From DASPTT01 sp035623275 (lineage in GTDB: Bacteria > Actinomycetota > Acidimicrobiia > Acidimicrobiales > UBA8190): DNA of 8,660 nucleotides. Below the pieces are notes generated by a model. It had not been told where the DNA came from. It did not search any database and saw only the letters and a program-made list of their open reading frames with translations. Both the position numbers and the translations under genes were made by a program. How positions within the stretch are numbered: position 1 is the first letter of the stretch; each line of letters begins with the position of its first letter. Location: positions 1 through 8,660 of the forward strand of contig DASPTT010000094.1 of NCBI GenBank assembly GCA_035623275.1, read 5' to 3'. Shown here in pieces: positions 8,101 through 8,660 of this stretch.

Positions 8101-8660
8101 ACGCACATCGGCACACGGCGGAAGTGGTCCCGGGGATCACGCCCGCCGAGCTCTACGCGTTGGAGCCCTACGGCCGTCGGAATGGCGCGGGCAAGCAGCT
8201 CCGAACGGAGTTCGGCTTCCTGGACGATCGCCGGACGAACCACGTGAGCCGCGCCACGGTCGCCCGCGTCGCAGCCATCGACGGCGTCGAGCTTCCCGAT
8301 TGGCTGCGCAGCGTGCTCGATGACGGCTTGCACTTCAGTCCCGTCCAGCTCGTCGAGGACGCCGGCGAGCGTGAGGTCTTCGACGTCTCGGTGCCCTACA
8401 CGCACGCGTTCGTGGGCAACGGCGTCGTGAACCACAACACGGTGAACATGCCCGAGGACGTCACCGTCGAGGATGTCGAGCAGCTCCACCTCGATGCCTG
8501 GAAGCTGGGCATCAAGGCCATCGCCATCTACCGCGACAACTGCAAGGTGGCCCAGCCGCTGTCCACCACCAAGAAGGAAGGCGAGATCGTCACCGGCGAG
8601 GGTGAGGACTTCGCGCCGCCGGGCTCCGACGCCGAGGCCCGCGACCGTGAGATCGCGGCC
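5172..8660 (+). CDS. nrdJ: Adenosylcobalamin-dependent class II ribonucleotide reductase, intein-containing (3' end outside window)
   Basis: The frame is open without a stop from ATG 5172 to the window edge: 1163 codons, of which 440 are an intein, leaving 723 host residues. NrdJ reduces ribonucleotides to deoxyribonucleotides using a B12-generated thiyl radical, without oxygen. Catalytic residues can be placed by comparison with class I/II RNR: C148 (SACFILS) and C365 (SACNLASINL) as the redox pair, NPCSE with N352, C354 (thiyl radical) and E356, and the phosphate-binding PTGTI at 537-541. No ATP-cone is seen at the N-terminus. The intein (residues 650-1089) splits AISK from TVNMPED. After it the host sequence continues as LGIKAIAIYRDNCKVAQPLS. 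The C-terminal cysteine pair that re-reduces the active site should lie past the window. The start is set by the AGAGAGG site. Codons 337-384 (6180-6323) are unusually AT-ending. Probably regulated by NrdR. Confidence 0.95.
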   Translation, partial: MAIAPQRTTIGIRRHFTAEGVHPYDEVVWERRDARITNYRDGSVAFEQLGVEVPASWSLNATNILAQKYFRGTPGTPEREWSLKQVADRVADTITEWGRVDGYFESDAEAETFRDELKYLIVTQRAAFNSPVWFNIGVKGVPAQASACFILSVDDNMDSILNWYREEGIIFKGGSGAGVNLSRIRGSMERLAGGGTASGPVSFMRGADASAGTIKSGGKTRRAAKMVILDADHPDIEDFIWCKALEERKARVLRDAGFDMDLDGVDSFSIQYQNANNSVRVTDEFMQAVVDDADWALAARSDGSVLRSVKARDLFRQIAHAAWECADPGLQYDTTINRWHTAPNFGRINGSNPCSEYMHVDNSACNLASINLLKFLSDDGDFDVNAFRAAVEVIFTAQEILVGNADYPTESIAENSRRFRELGIGYANLGALLMAQGLPYDSDEGRAWAAAITALLTGHAYATSARTASRMGPFAGFHADSDAMLHVLRMHRAEVAKIDEELVPPELLGAAQEAWDSAVELGEQYGVRNSQASVLAPTGTIGLLMDCDTTGVEPDLGLVKTKKLVGGGTMSIVNQTVPRALVRLGYSPEQVDDIVAYIDENMSIVGAPHLVPEHLPVFACSMGDNTIQYLGHVRMMGAVQPFISGAISKCVTGDTLLATADGLVRISSLYDGEDPDSFRDEVLAVASLGGIHKTDAFYYGGVRPVRRVVLRSGQSVTGTPNHRLLTAGSGGLAWKRLDQIAVGDYVATKFGDDLWSTMPPRFDDFAPSAPYGSQKAVRIPEQMTDSLAFFLGAYAAEGHTTRSTWTVVVTNADDAVLEEVAEAARIAFGVAPKIRRPLDRCPSVEFSSKSVVEFLEYLGCGERASTKRIPDAVLRSPKEQVVSFLQGLWLDAYTSTSVTPKWTICLDSKGMLDDLQAVLTNLGIVHSRITKHDARYDKDFDEVYAVGDDARRLVGIVPFIEAEKETRAQSLLAPRTDAHRHTAEVVPGITPAELYALEPYGRRNGAGKQLRTEFGFLDDRRTNHVSRATVARVAAIDGVELPDWLRSVLDDGLHFSPVQLVEDAGEREVFDVSVPYTHAFVGNGVVNHNTVNMPEDVTVEDVEQLHLDAWKLGIKAIAIYRDNCKVAQPLSTTKKEGEIVTGEGEDFAPPGSDAEARDREIAA
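6180..6323 (+). other. AT-rich codon patch within nrdJ, over the NPCSE active-site motif
   Basis: By hand count 21 of 48 codons here end in A or T (44%), including AAT, GGA, AGT, TCA, GAA, TAT, GTA. By contrast about 21 of 336 nrdJ codons before it (6%) and 12 of 265 between it and the intein (about 5%) do so. The reading frame and protein stay normal for NrdJ. The patch contains the thiyl-radical motif NPCSE and the CNLASINL motif. A replacement by recombination from a lower-GC source is one explanation. Confidence 0.75.
7119..8438 (+). mobile_element. Class 1 intein with homing endonuclease domain in NrdJ
   Basis: A 440-residue in-frame insertion that would excise itself from the protein and join AISK to TVNMPED. 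Intein residues: Cys1 starts block A (CVTGDTLLATADG). Block B has GTPNH with T70 and H73 that assist the N-terminal acyl shift. Block F is VFDVSVPYTHAF with D422 and H429. Block G is VVNHN with penultimate H439 and terminal N440, followed by Thr as the +1 nucleophile. All residues needed for splicing are present, so it should be active. The size fits a full intein rather than a mini-intein. About 47 of 440 codons end in A or T, roughly twice the host rate, which suggests a foreign but long-resident element. The DNA-level insertion site is between the codons for Lys (AAG) and Thr (ACG). Confidence 0.95.
7503..8340 (+). other. LAGLIDADG-type homing endonuclease domain inside the intein
   Basis: The first motif is FLGAYAAEG (7539-7565, intein residues 141-149), with E148 in the metal-binding acidic position. 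The second, about 95 residues later, is FLQGLWLDAY (7821-7850, residues 235-244), divergent from LAGLIDADG; D242 is the likely acidic residue. Such domains cut an intein-free nrdJ allele so that repair copies the intein in. Further on, NHVSRATVARVAA (intein residues 374-386) looks like a helix-turn-helix recognition segment that may help bind DNA. Domain edges are approximate. Whether the enzyme still cuts is uncertain because of the second motif. Confidence 0.75.

Noticed and set aside
7119..8438. Intein read as a separate homing-endonuclease gene or a frameshift in nrdJ
   Set aside because: The frame continues unbroken on both sides and the splicing blocks A, B, F and G are all in place, so it is an in-frame intein.

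Overview
This is a GC-rich window, roughly 70% GC by eye with nearly all third codon positions G or C in most genes. Gene content and style (F420/flavin-type luciferase-like oxidoreductase, NrdJ-only style ribonucleotide reductase, TANNNT boxes just upstream of start codons) suggest an actinomycete-type bacterium. Acidimicrobiia or a neighbouring class is plausible, but this is an inference from protein flavour, not a phylogeny.

Layout, left to right. (1) 2-550 (+): C-terminal part of a luciferase-like monooxygenase-family protein, cut by the window edge. (2) 560-1756 (+): an AlaC-type PLP aminotransferase; a TAACCT box begins on the stop codon of the preceding gene. (3) 1774-2397 (-): a TetR-family repressor, convergent with alaC. 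(4) 2488-3264 (+): a PlsC-type acyltransferase, divergent from tetR across a 90-bp spacer that carries a palindrome lying on the tetR promoter. (5) 3313-4842 (-): glycerol kinase glpK, convergent with plsC over a GC-rich repeat/hairpin. (6) 4843-5171: a 329-bp divergent control region. It holds a strong sigma-70-like promoter and two NrdR-like boxes spaced exactly 32 bp apart. (7) 5172-8660 (+, runs off the window): B12-dependent class II ribonucleotide reductase nrdJ. It is interrupted by a 440-residue in-frame intein (7119-8438) with a LAGLIDADG-type endonuclease domain.

How the genes fit together. GlpK makes sn-glycerol-3-phosphate and the PlsC-like enzyme acylates a glycerolipid, so both serve membrane lipid synthesis. 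They face each other, however, and are not in one operon. The TetR protein is the natural candidate regulator of itself and possibly of plsC. NrdJ supplies dNTPs and appears to be under NrdR control; nrdR itself is not in the window.

I did not find an obviously new multi-gene system. The most interesting signals are small. First, a sharply bounded 144-bp patch of AT-ending codons sits inside nrdJ over the active-site NPCSE motif, which I recall as an intein insertion site in other NrdJ proteins; it may be a scar of past intein homing. Second, the present intein has a divergent second LAGLIDADG motif. Third, tandem NrdR-like boxes lie downstream of the nrdJ promoter core. Fourth, four of the five genes whose starts are visible have a TANNNT hexamer 5-7 nt from the start codon, the signature of leaderless transcription.
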